Virus record (IMG/VR): IMGVR_UViG_3300021605_000013
Span: 1 to 23,532 of that record
Reading direction: 5' to 3' (one strand)
DNA length: 23,532 nt
From: a virus
Numbering within the stretch: the stretch's first letter is position 1; each line of letters opens with the position of its first letter. A program made the translations under genes and the position numbers. The notes below the pieces were generated by a model. It searched no databases. It had not been told where the DNA came from and saw nothing but the letters and a program-made list of their open reading frames with translations. This document shows positions 7,341 to 13,421 of this stretch, piece after piece.

Positions 7341-7642
7341 TCGACCGGCTCCACAGTGAGAGTGACGAGAGGATGCGGCGGACGGTTCGACACGCGAACG
7401 ATGCGGAAAGTTTCCCCGGCATAGGTGAGCGTCTGGCCGATCTGCGGAATCGCCGGAATGTCGTTACGTAACAACTTTACCGTGAAATTTCCGGAGGCGG
7501 TGAATCCGCCGGCCCCGAGTTCGAGGGTTTCCTGCGGCTCGGAGATCAGAGCGGGCAGCGTGCGCCCGGCAATGGCGACTTCTTTCCCGAACTCGGAAAA
7601 GATACCGGCCACATCGGCGGCCATTTCATCGTGGATGGACAT
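7337..7642 (-). CDS. Head-tail joining (neck) protein, FII-like by position
   Basis: A 101-residue protein starting at ATG 7642 (MSIHDEMAADVAGIFSEFGK). A short N-terminal helix is followed by a beta-rich domain (AIPQIGQTLTYAGETFRIVRVSNRPPHPLVTLTVEPVE). This layout is typical of lambda FII-type head-tail attachment proteins, and it is the first gene of the tail module after the capsid. The start carries GTTGACAC 13 nt upstream. A plus-strand insertion and a terminator lie between it and the capsid gene, so it needs readthrough, antitermination or its own promoter. It contains one copy of the GTTGTTACGTAACGAC repeat in the codons for LLRND. Confidence 0.65.
   Translation of the reverse strand: MSIHDEMAADVAGIFSEFGKEVAIAGRTLPALISEPQETLELGAGGFTASGNFTVKLLRNDIPAIPQIGQTLTYAGETFRIVRVSNRPPHPLVTLTVEPVE
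7460..7475 (-). repeat. 16-bp repeat with palindromic core GTTACGTAAC, copy 1
   Basis: The minus strand reads GTTGTTACGTAACGAC, identical to 19227-19242 on the plus strand. Here it lies inside the neck gene. Confidence 0.6.
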
Positions 7643-7654
7643 GCCACGCCGGGC

Positions 7655-7662
7655 GTGTCAAC
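7655..7662 (-). promoter_or_regulatory. Start-linked element GTTGACAC, 13 nt before ATG 7642
   Basis: A perfect copy directly upstream of the neck gene. The flanking upstream DNA belongs to the plus-strand insertion. Confidence 0.7.
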
Positions 7663-7670
7663 GGCTCTGC

Positions 7671-7698
7671 TTGAAAATGCCTCTGGATGGCGCACAAT
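7671..7698 (+). promoter_or_regulatory. Possible promoter of the plus-strand insertion gene
   Basis: TTGAAA (7671-7676), a 16-nt spacer and CACAAT (7693-7698) are followed seven nt later by GTG 7706. This would give a transcript with almost no leader. It is inferred from consensus matching only. Confidence 0.35.
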
Positions 7699-7705
7699 CG
7701 AATTT

Positions 7706-7975
7706 GTGGAAACTCCCTCAACAAAATCGCTCACGTTTTCCTCAGAAGAACGGGAATACATTCTCAACAGTGATCTCGCTTTGACGGAGGTCGGGCTGAC
7801 GTTGGTTGAGCGAGCGGTCGAAGAAGAAGGGCTCTTTTCCTTGGAATGCTCCAATGCGGATTACATGGAGTTCTTTCGGGCAGTTGGCGAGCAGTTGGCT
7901 TATCACGGTTTTAAGCCGGAAGAAGACAGCCTCCGCGCCCTGGCAGCACGTCTTGGCGTGAGCAATGTCGTCTGA
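7706..7975 (+). CDS. Small acidic moron protein, unknown
   Basis: An 89-residue open frame from GTG 7706 (VETPSTKSLTFSSEEREYIL); an ATG at 7631 is in frame but would overlap the neck gene. The protein is acidic and helical (SEEREYILNSDLALTEVGLTL, then FFRAVGEQLAYHGFKPEEDSLRALAARLG). Codon use is less G+C-rich than in the flanking minus-strand genes and the residue mix is unlike shadow frames. It lies alone on the plus strand between capsid and neck genes, next to a hairpin terminator, as morons do. No family is recognised. Confidence 0.6.
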   Translation: METPSTKSLTFSSEEREYILNSDLALTEVGLTLVERAVEEEGLFSLECSNADYMEFFRAVGEQLAYHGFKPEEDSLRALAARLGVSNVV

Positions 7976-7976
7976 A

Positions 7977-8010
7977 ACACAAAACCCCCGCACCATTGCT
8001 GATGCGGGGG
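7977..8010 (-). terminator. Intrinsic terminator after the capsid gene
   Basis: Stem CCCCCGCA/TGCGGGGG (7985-7992 with 8003-8010), 10-nt loop. On the minus strand it is followed by TTTTGTGTTT, so it ends transcripts leaving the capsid gene. On the plus strand there is no T-run, but the hairpin starts only nine nt after the moron stop and might act there too. Confidence 0.85.
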
Positions 8011-8037
8011 CTTGCAACCCAACTACGGAGATGAAGG

Positions 8038-8931
8038 TCAGGGTTTGACGATGCGCTTGAGGCCGCTGGCGATCGCCACCTTGAAGCCGTAGAGGCATTC
8101 GACAGTGACGAAGATCCGGTTGGAGCTGGTCTCGGTATAGCGCAGGTAGCCGAAGGTGAGCCCGGTTTCGGGATCGGTGACCGCGCCCGCCTCGTCGTAT
8201 TGGGCGACCGGCTGGAGGTAGCGCATGGCCACCGCGAGGCAGCTCGGGTGCCCGGCGAACCCGACCAGCTTCTCGTCGCTGTTGGGCAGGATCGTGGTTT
8301 CATACACGTCGAACCCGGCTAGGCGGCGGATGACGCCATCGACCACGCCTGGAAGCGCAACCGGCGTCATGAAACTCTTGGCCACGATGTCGTCGCCCAG
8401 CAGGTTGCTGAAATAGGCGGCATCCAGCACGAGCGCACGGTCCGTGCTCGGCATCCTCGCGGCACCGCAGGATTCCCGCACTCCGAGCACCTTTTTGTAG
8501 TCGAATGCGGTCGAGGCCAGGGCCGCGATTCCGGGTGCGCCGTAGTTGGCGGCGGTGATCTCCGTGAAGATGTCCTGGAGCACATCCTGGGCGAGCTGCT
8601 TGACCGCGCTGCCAACGAGGGTTTCCAGCACGTTGAGGGCGGTCTCGGCCGCCTCGCGGGCGGTGACGTGGACCGTTTTGTATTTGTGCCGGTTGAGTTG
8701 CACCGGCGCCACGTCGATCGAGGAATCTGCATTCGTCGTGTAGCTTCCGCTGAAGTCGCTGGCCGGACTCGGCGCGCCCACGATCGGGACGCGGATCGTG
8801 TCGAGCTTGTCAGCAGGCTCGGGCGAGAAGTTGCTGGAGAATGCCCGCATGGGCAGGAGCGTCGCCATGAACGGCTTGAGGGCCGACTGCGCGACTTTGA
8901 CGTCTTTTGCGTTGGTGAGGATGTTGGACAT
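8038..8931 (-). CDS. Major capsid protein
   Basis: A 297-residue protein starting at ATG 8931 (MSNILTNAKDVKVAQSALKP), six nt after the end of the protease/scaffold gene. The N-terminal region (FMATLLPMRAFSSNFSP, then TIRVPIVGAPSPASDFSG) and the later VAPVQLNRHKYKTVHVTAREA and DGVIRRLAGFDVYETTILP segments look like an HK97-fold phage coat protein with a hairpin arm and P-domain helices. Gene order (portal, protease, scaffold, capsid) is the strongest support. No separate decoration gene follows, unlike lambda D. It lacks the TTGACAC element and has no clear Shine-Dalgarno, so it may be coupled to the scaffold. A terminator follows. Confidence 0.85.
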   Translation of the reverse strand: MSNILTNAKDVKVAQSALKPFMATLLPMRAFSSNFSPEPADKLDTIRVPIVGAPSPASDFSGSYTTNADSSIDVAPVQLNRHKYKTVHVTAREAAETALNVLETLVGSAVKQLAQDVLQDIFTEITAANYGAPGIAALASTAFDYKKVLGVRESCGAARMPSTDRALVLDAAYFSNLLGDDIVAKSFMTPVALPGVVDGVIRRLAGFDVYETTILPNSDEKLVGFAGHPSCLAVAMRYLQPVAQYDEAGAVTDPETGLTFGYLRYTETSSNRIFVTVECLYGFKVAIASGLKRIVKP

Positions 8932-8937
8932 GGGATG

Positions 8938-9516
8938 TTACTTGGTTGAGGACAGGATTTGGTTTTTCTGGTCGGCGGAGAGTCCCTGCCAGAAAGCGGT
9001 CTGCTCGGCGGGATTGGTGATCGAGCGGAACCGCTCCAGGAGGCTGGCCGTCTGCGGTTCGCCTTTCGGGGTCACATTGGCCGGAGCCGAAGTGCCGGTT
9101 TCGGCGACGATCTGGGCGGCGCGGAGCGAGGCCCGCTTTTCCAAATCCTGCTCGGCGGCTTCCAGTGCGGCGTTGCGGGTCTGGATTTCTTTGAGGCTGA
9201 GATTGAGGGCGGCATTGCTCGCCTCGATTTCCTTGAGGCTCACGTCGAGCGCTGAGTTCTCGTTCGTAAGCGAGGCGATCGAGTGCTTGGCGGCGTCAAG
9301 ATCGGCGCGGGCCTGAACGTGCGCCTCGGCCTCGATCTGGCGCTCGGATTCGAGAACCTCCAGACGGGATTGCAGGCCGGTCGCGCTGGCGGTGGCCTCG
9401 GTGAGTTTGGTGTTGGCTTCGGTCAGGAGTGAGTCCCGAGCAGAAGCGTCGGCTTCCAGACGGGTAATCTGCTCACGGGCCTGGGCGAGTTCGTTTTCGA
9501 TGGATGGTGCGCTCAT
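8938..9516 (-). CDS. Nested capsid scaffold protein (Nu3-like), internal start
   Basis: An in-frame internal ATG at 9516 (MSAPSIENELAQAREQITRL) gives a 192-residue protein that is the C-terminal part of the protease gene. It would be coiled coil with a C-terminal capsid-binding region, the usual scaffold layout. The start is supported by GTTGACAC 14 nt upstream, the same element and spacing as at other gene starts here, although at this place it is also read as codons for V-D-T. The coil includes a near-repeat of 14 residues (SLKEIEASNAAL / SLKEIQTRNAAL). Lambda Nu3 gives the precedent; production here is inference. Confidence 0.75.
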   Translation of the reverse strand: MSAPSIENELAQAREQITRLEADASARDSLLTEANTKLTEATASATGLQSRLEVLESERQIEAEAHVQARADLDAAKHSIASLTNENSALDVSLKEIEASNAALNLSLKEIQTRNAALEAAEQDLEKRASLRAAQIVAETGTSAPANVTPKGEPQTASLLERFRSITNPAEQTAFWQGLSADQKNQILSSTK

Positions 9517-10338
9517 TGCACCGGAACCCGTGTCAACCGAACGAACATGCAGTTTGCGCAACCGGGACAGTGCGTCCGCTCGGCTTGCGACCATTCCGGC
9601 GAGGTTGAACCGCATCGCCTTCCGGGCAGAAAACGTCTGCCCCTCCATCGCCTCATCCGGGATCTTGCGACCGCGGGCGAGCACGGCGGCGTGAAAGTCA
9701 GCGGCGGTTTCCTCGACCTCGGATTGCAGCCAGGCCCGCTGGTCGTCGGTGAGGCTCGTGCCGGGAGTGCCAGCGCTTTTGAATTTCCCCGCCGCAAAGA
9801 CTTCCACCTTCAGTCCCGCCTGCTCAAACGCGGCCGAGGAATCCACGACCGGGAGGATCACGCCGATGGAGCCGATCCGTGCGCTCGGGGTGGCGTAGAT
9901 CGCGTCCGCCTGGCTCGCGACCCAGTAGGCAGCCGAGCACATCTGGCCCGCGCTGAACGCATAGACGTATTTCGTCTTGGAGGCGTCGGCGACTGCCTGG
10001 GCGAGTTCGGGGGTGCCGTTGACCGATCCGCCCGGGGAATCAATGTCGAGGAAGATAGCCTCGACGTCGGGACGGGCAGTAGCCTCGGCCACGGCATTGA
10101 TGAGTTCTCCGGTGTCGCAGGCTCCAAAGATGATCCGGTCGAAAATGTCCGGGTTACGGAGCATCGGGCCGGTGATCGAAATGACGCCCACGCCATCCTC
10201 CAATGCGAGGCAGGGCGAGTTCGGGCGCTCAGGAAGATCCGGCGCGTTGTCGAAGAACGATTTCGTGGCGGCGACCATTGCCCCGAGGGCTTCGGGCGCG
10301 ATCAGCCATGGCTGTTTTTGAAGGAGTGTGAGGTTCAC
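8938..10338 (-). CDS. Prohead protease (S49, lambda C-like) fused to scaffold
   Basis: A 466-residue protein starting at GTG 10338. Residues 1-265 form a ClpP/SppA-type S49 peptidase: IFLDIDSPGGSVNG (95-108), GQMCSAAYWVAS with the probable catalytic Ser135, and FKSAGT with the probable catalytic Lys187, spaced as in the SppA Ser-Lys dyad. Residues about 280-405 are a long coiled coil, followed by a proline-containing linker and a small C-terminal domain (SLLERFRSITNPAEQTAFWQGLSADQK). This is the lambda C/Nu3 layout: the protease matures the prohead and the in-frame 3' part is the scaffold. The start has an ATTGACAC element 14 nt upstream and a purine-rich GGGGGAGGGAGG leader. Confidence 0.92.
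   Translation of the reverse strand: MNLTLLQKQPWLIAPEALGAMVAATKSFFDNAPDLPERPNSPCLALEDGVGVISITGPMLRNPDIFDRIIFGACDTGELINAVAEATARPDVEAIFLDIDSPGGSVNGTPELAQAVADASKTKYVYAFSAGQMCSAAYWVASQADAIYATPSARIGSIGVILPVVDSSAAFEQAGLKVEVFAAGKFKSAGTPGTSLTDDQRAWLQSEVEETAADFHAAVLARGRKIPDEAMEGQTFSARKAMRFNLAGMVASRADALSRLRKLHVRSVDTGSGAMSAPSIENELAQAREQITRLEADASARDSLLTEANTKLTEATASATGLQSRLEVLESERQIEAEAHVQARADLDAAKHSIASLTNENSALDVSLKEIEASNAALNLSLKEIQTRNAALEAAEQDLEKRASLRAAQIVAETGTSAPANVTPKGEPQTASLLERFRSITNPAEQTAFWQGLSADQKNQILSSTK
9530..9537 (-). promoter_or_regulatory. Start-linked element GTTGACAC, 14 nt before internal ATG 9516
   Basis: A perfect copy lying inside coding sequence, in front of the presumed scaffold start. 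Confidence 0.7.
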
Positions 10339-10351
10339 GCCTCCCTCCCCC

Positions 10352-10359
10352 GTGTCAAT
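10352..10359 (-). promoter_or_regulatory. Start-linked element ATTGACAC, 14 nt before GTG 10338
   Basis: Precedes the protease GTG. The intervening sequence is one of the few with a clear purine-rich ribosome-binding tract. Confidence 0.7.
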
Positions 10360-10392
10360 CCGCCGGGTTGCGCTGAGAGGATCAGCCGGTCA

Positions 10393-10398
10393 TATTTT
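10393..10398 (+). promoter_or_regulatory. Possible -10 box of the moron at 10406
   Basis: TATTTT ends seven nt before the ATG. The best -35 candidate, TTGCGC (10368-10373), has a 19-nt spacer, so support is weak. Confidence 0.25.
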
Positions 10399-10405
10399 CT
10401 GAGCA

Positions 10406-10708
10406 ATGGATACCGACGAACTCACAGAAATGGCCTACGAGAGCATCGGGCTTGCTGGCGAAGCGAGCGATTGCCTGCGGGCCGAACTCGGAGCGGCGTG
10501 CTCGCGATACCAGAATGAGGACGAGTATCTCCTGGGGATTCTTGCCCATGTGAGGGCAATCCAAAAATCCCCCAAAAGCTACATTGATGAGTGGGATATC
10601 ACGGAGGACGAGGAGTTGGATTTTATCCCAAAGGTTCGCGAACTGCGAAAGCATATCGAGAAGACTCTTGCCGTGCCGCTGGCTGAACGTGGCAAGCCGG
10701 GATTCTGA
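10406..10708 (+). CDS. Small acidic moron protein, unknown
   Basis: A 100-residue protein from ATG 10406 (MDTDELTEMAYESIGLAGEA). It is helical and acidic (QNEDEYLLGILAHVRAIQK, ITEDEELDFIPKVRELRKH), ends one base before the convergent portal stop, and stands alone on the plus strand between portal and protease. The ATG is preceded by TATTTT seven nt upstream, like a -10 box placed for a nearly leaderless message. No family is recognised; moron by location. Confidence 0.65.
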   Translation: MDTDELTEMAYESIGLAGEASDCLRAELGAACSRYQNEDEYLLGILAHVRAIQKSPKSYIDEWDITEDEELDFIPKVRELRKHIEKTLAVPLAERGKPGF

Positions 10709-12166
10709 TTACCCCGGCTGCCGCATCCCTGAGAGCGGCGGCTGGTCTTGGGTTTCTCCAACAGCGGGTGTGGTGGCAATGCCCCCGCTTGTTTTCCATA
10801 GCATCTCCAGCGGAATTTGAAATTCGGCCGCCAGATCCACCAGAAACCTCGCGTTGCGGGCGCGAACTCGCATCTCCTCTTCAAAATCGAGGCCCAATTC
10901 GCCGTAGCTTTGGGAAATCGTTTTGAGGCCCATTTCGACATCCGCGCGGTTCTGCTGCGCCTCGCGCCCCGCATCTACGGTCACCCTGCGGGGGGTCGTC
11001 GAGGAGATCCGCCACCACTGCGGTTGTGCGGCAAGTTCGCCCCGCGCAATGGCATCGCCGATCACATACGCCCATACCGGCTCGATGAGGCGGTTGATGA
11101 GGATCAACTGGCGATACGAGAACCTGCGGTCCGCTTTTGCCACGATGAGTCGCACGCCCGCCCCGCCGATGCTGCTGGAGTCGGCTGCGAATTCGTATGG
11201 CAGCACGCCGAGCGCGGAGTCCCGTCTTAAATGGTTTAGAAATCCAGTAAACGTGGGTGACGGACGGTTCGACTGAAAACTGTCCAGGGATTCGTCGGGT
11301 TTGAGAGCGACGAGTTTTCCACCGATGATTTTCTGGAGCTGGGCGGCGTCGCTTGCCTGCGGTTGATTGGGCTGTGCACCGATGGAAAAGTCTCCGGTAT
11401 CCTCAATTTCCCCACGTGCCGTTTTGAGGATCCGCGCCACATCCGCATTGTCCTTAACGGCATGTTTTTCGAGCGCGAGGAGCTCCATTTCATCGAGCAT
11501 GTGGTTGATCGAATGCTGGATCGTCGGCGCATTGCGCACTGCGCTCACCGACTCAGGCTCGAAAACGTGGAGCATCGAGGCAGCCGGGATGTCGCGGGAA
11601 CCGGAATCTTCAATGAGTCGGTAGAATGCCGGCGATCCGTCCGATGCGAGCCCGACCCCATCGCAGGTTTCTTCTGAATCGTCTCCGATCCGGTGAGTTT
11701 CGATGAGCTGGATCTTTGCGAATCCGCTGCGGTCGCGGGTTTTCAAGACGAAGAACTCGCCGTCCACATCCATTCCCCGGCAGACGAGCGACTGGCATTC
11801 CTCGAATGAAAACCGGTTCGTCACCTCGCACTGTGCCGACCAGCGGCGGAAGATTTCCTCGGCGCGACGATTCCATTCCGGGTCTGCCGACTGCGCCTGG
11901 GGACGGATACCATCGCCCGTGGAGTAGATCGCCATGTTGGAGACCATCTCACGCACGAACCCGGAATTCCGATGGAGGTAGCGGGACCGTCGGACGAGTT
12001 CCGTCCTGACCCCCGGTGAAAGGTCGAGTTTGGCGTCGCGGGGAGCGGAGCCAGGCACACGTCCGCGATTGGGCGACCAATTTGCCGCATCGTAGGGCGA
12101 CGCCCAGGCTTTCGGCAGGAATGCGGCCGGGACAACGAACCGGGCGAGTTTTGGGATCAGGTTCAT
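10709..12166 (-). CDS. Phage portal protein, lambda B family
   Basis: A 485-residue protein starting at ATG 12166, overlapping the connector gene stop by four nt. Family hallmarks are visible: the N-terminal LSPGVRTELVRRSRYLHRNSGFVREMV (about 49-75), SFEECQSLVCRGMDVDGEFFVLKT, the central NHMLDEMELLALEKHAVKDNADV, and GVLPYEFAADSSSIGGAGVRLIVAKADRRF followed by RQLILINRLIEPVW. The dodecameric portal forms the DNA entry channel of the capsid and binds terminase and the neck. It is somewhat shorter than lambda B at the C-terminus. It ends directly against a convergent plus-strand gene. Confidence 0.95.
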   Translation of the reverse strand: MNLIPKLARFVVPAAFLPKAWASPYDAANWSPNRGRVPGSAPRDAKLDLSPGVRTELVRRSRYLHRNSGFVREMVSNMAIYSTGDGIRPQAQSADPEWNRRAEEIFRRWSAQCEVTNRFSFEECQSLVCRGMDVDGEFFVLKTRDRSGFAKIQLIETHRIGDDSEETCDGVGLASDGSPAFYRLIEDSGSRDIPAASMLHVFEPESVSAVRNAPTIQHSINHMLDEMELLALEKHAVKDNADVARILKTARGEIEDTGDFSIGAQPNQPQASDAAQLQKIIGGKLVALKPDESLDSFQSNRPSPTFTGFLNHLRRDSALGVLPYEFAADSSSIGGAGVRLIVAKADRRFSYRQLILINRLIEPVWAYVIGDAIARGELAAQPQWWRISSTTPRRVTVDAGREAQQNRADVEMGLKTISQSYGELGLDFEEEMRVRARNARFLVDLAAEFQIPLEMLWKTSGGIATTPAVGETQDQPPLSGMRQPG

Positions 12167-12414
12167 CGAGGGATAAAGTCAACGGTGGATTGGACGACAC
12201 GCCGCCCGCGCCCGTAGGTCTCGGGTGCCAGTTTGCGCAGCGCGTCCTGGCAGGCAGCGATCACGACATGGATTTCATCCAACCGACGCTTGGTCACCGC
12301 CGAACCGGAATCCGTCCACGAGGCGAGCGTCTTTTCCAACTCCGCCTTGTGGACCGCGAAGATTTTCTCCACCTCCTTTCGAGTGAACCCGATGGAATAG
12401 TCGATAGCGGCCAT
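12163..12414 (-). CDS. Head-tail connector, gpW-like
   Basis: An 83-residue protein from ATG 12414 (MAAIDYSIGFTRKEVEKIFA). Two helices flank a short turn containing SGSAVTKRRLDEIH, the gpW pattern of a Ser-x-Val-Thr hairpin before the second helix. Size and place (between terminase and portal) match lambda W, which joins the packaged head to the tail. It overlaps the portal start by ATGA and contains, near its end, the GTTGACT element of the portal start. The start itself has GTTGACAC 13 nt upstream. Confidence 0.75.
   Translation of the reverse strand: MAAIDYSIGFTRKEVEKIFAVHKAELEKTLASWTDSGSAVTKRRLDEIHVVIAACQDALRKLAPETYGRGRRVVQSTVDFIPR
12177..12183 (-). promoter_or_regulatory. Variant start-linked element GTTGACT, 10 nt before ATG 12166
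   Basis: Precedes the portal ATG with one mismatch (T for the last A) and shorter spacing; it lies in the connector gene. Weaker than other copies. Confidence 0.4.
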
Positions 12415-12426
12415 GCCGGACGGCGG

Positions 12427-12434
12427 GTGTCAAC
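12427..12434 (-). promoter_or_regulatory. Start-linked element GTTGACAC, 13 nt before ATG 12414
   Basis: A perfect copy. Its TGA (12432-12430) is the stop of the lysin gene. Confidence 0.7.
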
Positions 12435-12945
12435 GGATGATCCGAATGAATGAGCGAACAAGGCTGGCCGACCGACGCTTGCGCCACACGCCGTCGCCCG
12501 CGTTGCTGTCACGTTGGCCGCTGCCGTTCGTATTGCCCTCGATGCATTCGATCGACTCCGGTGAAATCTGGTCCTTCACGACGATGCCGATGTGGGAGAA
12601 CTCAAAAACGACGAGATCTCCAGCCTTCGCGAGCGCTTTTTTGTTCAGAACTTGCAGCCCCTTTTCCTTCGCCCACCGCTCGAAGTCGAACGCGCCAGCC
12701 GTCTGCGGCCGCCACTTTTCGCCCTCTTTGTCGTTGCGTAACGACAATTTCGCCAAAACTTCCGGTGACTTCAGCCATTCGCGCAGGATCCAGCAGATGA
12801 ACGCCGCGCACCACGGCCAGGGGGCAGGCTTGAGCCAGGTGGCGGATTGGTATTCGACGATGCGGGGTCCGCGGTTGTTTCCGCCTACTTCGTGTGTGCC
12901 CACCTCGTGGGTGGCGATTTCCAGGAGTCGTTTGATCGGGTCCAT
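12430..12945 (-). CDS. CHAP-type peptidoglycan hydrolase (lysin)
   Basis: A 171-residue protein from ATG 12945 (MDPIKRLLEIATHEVGTHEV). The papain-like (CHAP/NlpC) signature is present: PWCAAFICW with Cys46 as nucleophile, FSHIGIVV with His118, and EGNTN near 136-140 as the third polar residue. The pattern is that of amidases or endopeptidases that cut peptide links in peptidoglycan. There is no signal peptide. Its place between large terminase and the connector, among head genes, is odd for a lysis endolysin, so a virion-borne or packaging-linked wall hydrolase is possible. The start has a variant GTTGACG element 13 nt upstream. Confidence 0.85.
   Translation of the reverse strand: MDPIKRLLEIATHEVGTHEVGGNNRGPRIVEYQSATWLKPAPWPWCAAFICWILREWLKSPEVLAKLSLRNDKEGEKWRPQTAGAFDFERWAKEKGLQVLNKKALAKAGDLVVFEFSHIGIVVKDQISPESIECIEGNTNGSGQRDSNAGDGVWRKRRSASLVRSFIRIIR
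12730..12745. repeat. 16-bp repeat, variant copy (GTCGTTGCGTAACGAC)
   Basis: A near-palindrome inside the lysin gene, differing from the 7460 and 19227 copies at two positions when aligned in the best orientation. Here it encodes LRND in the same way as the 7460 copy. Confidence 0.45.
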
Positions 12946-12957
12946 GAACCCGACGCG

Positions 12958-12965
12958 GCGTCAAC
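12958..12965 (-). promoter_or_regulatory. Variant start-linked element GTTGACGC, 13 nt before ATG 12945
   Basis: One mismatch to the consensus at the sixth base of TTGACA; correct spacing before the lysin ATG. Confidence 0.5.
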
Positions 12966-12995
12966 CGCACGCTTCCGCTTTTTAGGCCGCCGGTG

Positions 12996-13001
12996 TAGAA
13001 T
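12996..13001 (+). promoter_or_regulatory. Possible extended -10 box of the 13009 gene
   Basis: TGTAGAAT, seven nt before ATG 13009. No good -35 is visible at 16-18 nt. Confidence 0.25.
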
Positions 13002-13008
13002 GACTGGC

Positions 13009-13179
13009 ATGAAAACGCCTATTGCCATCGTGGTCGGTGCCGCGCTTATCGCTGCCGCCATTTTCCTCAAACCCTCGTCCCGTCAGCAGGCACTCTACGG
13101 CGATGGCTACATCTACGTGATCGACCTCCATCAAAAGAACATCGCCAACATCATTCCTGGAAAAACTGTCGCAAAATGA
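13009..13179 (+). CDS. Small membrane protein, possible lysis or moron gene
   Basis: A 56-residue protein from ATG 13009 (MKTPIAIVVGAALIAAAIFL), with an in-frame ATG at 13000 as an alternative. One N-terminal membrane segment (about residues 4-20) is followed by a polar tail (YGDGYIYVIDLHQKNIANII). A -10-like TAGAAT ends seven nt before the ATG. It overlaps the next gene by four nt (ATGA). Being next to the lysin, a holin-like role is possible, but it is divergent from it and has only one membrane segment. Confidence 0.6.
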   Translation: MKTPIAIVVGAALIAAAIFLKPSSRQQALYGDGYIYVIDLHQKNIANIIPGKTVAK

Positions 13180-13421
13180 AATTCGGCCTGCGTGTTCCGT
13201 CCCTCCGAAAACGAATCGCTGCCCGGACTTCATGGAAGCGCATTGCAAGAAATTCTCTCGGGCTGAAGGCTCCTCGCGGTTGGGGCTGGGTTACGAACCC
13301 GAAGAAGGCCGCATACAATCGCATTTACAACAGAACGACGACCGGATGCTTGGTCGTGTTGTTGGGATTGCCGCTCGCCCTGTTTGCCATCATCGGCGCG
13401 TTGAGGTCAGTTCTCTCCTGA
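13176..13421 (+). CDS. Small basic membrane protein
   Basis: An 81-residue protein from ATG 13176 (MKFGLRVPSLRKRIAARTSW). The N-terminal half is very basic and includes GWGWVTNPKKAAYNRIYNRTT, a pattern I associate with short phage and plasmid proteins of unknown function. The C-terminus has one membrane segment (TGCLVVLLGLPLALFAIIGAL). The gene is coupled to the upstream small membrane gene (ATGA) and overlaps the convergent large terminase end by 15 nt. Function is unknown; a membrane-bound DNA-binding or lysis role is possible. Confidence 0.65.
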   Translation: MKFGLRVPSLRKRIAARTSWKRIARNSLGLKAPRGWGWVTNPKKAAYNRIYNRTTTGCLVVLLGLPLALFAIIGALRSVLS

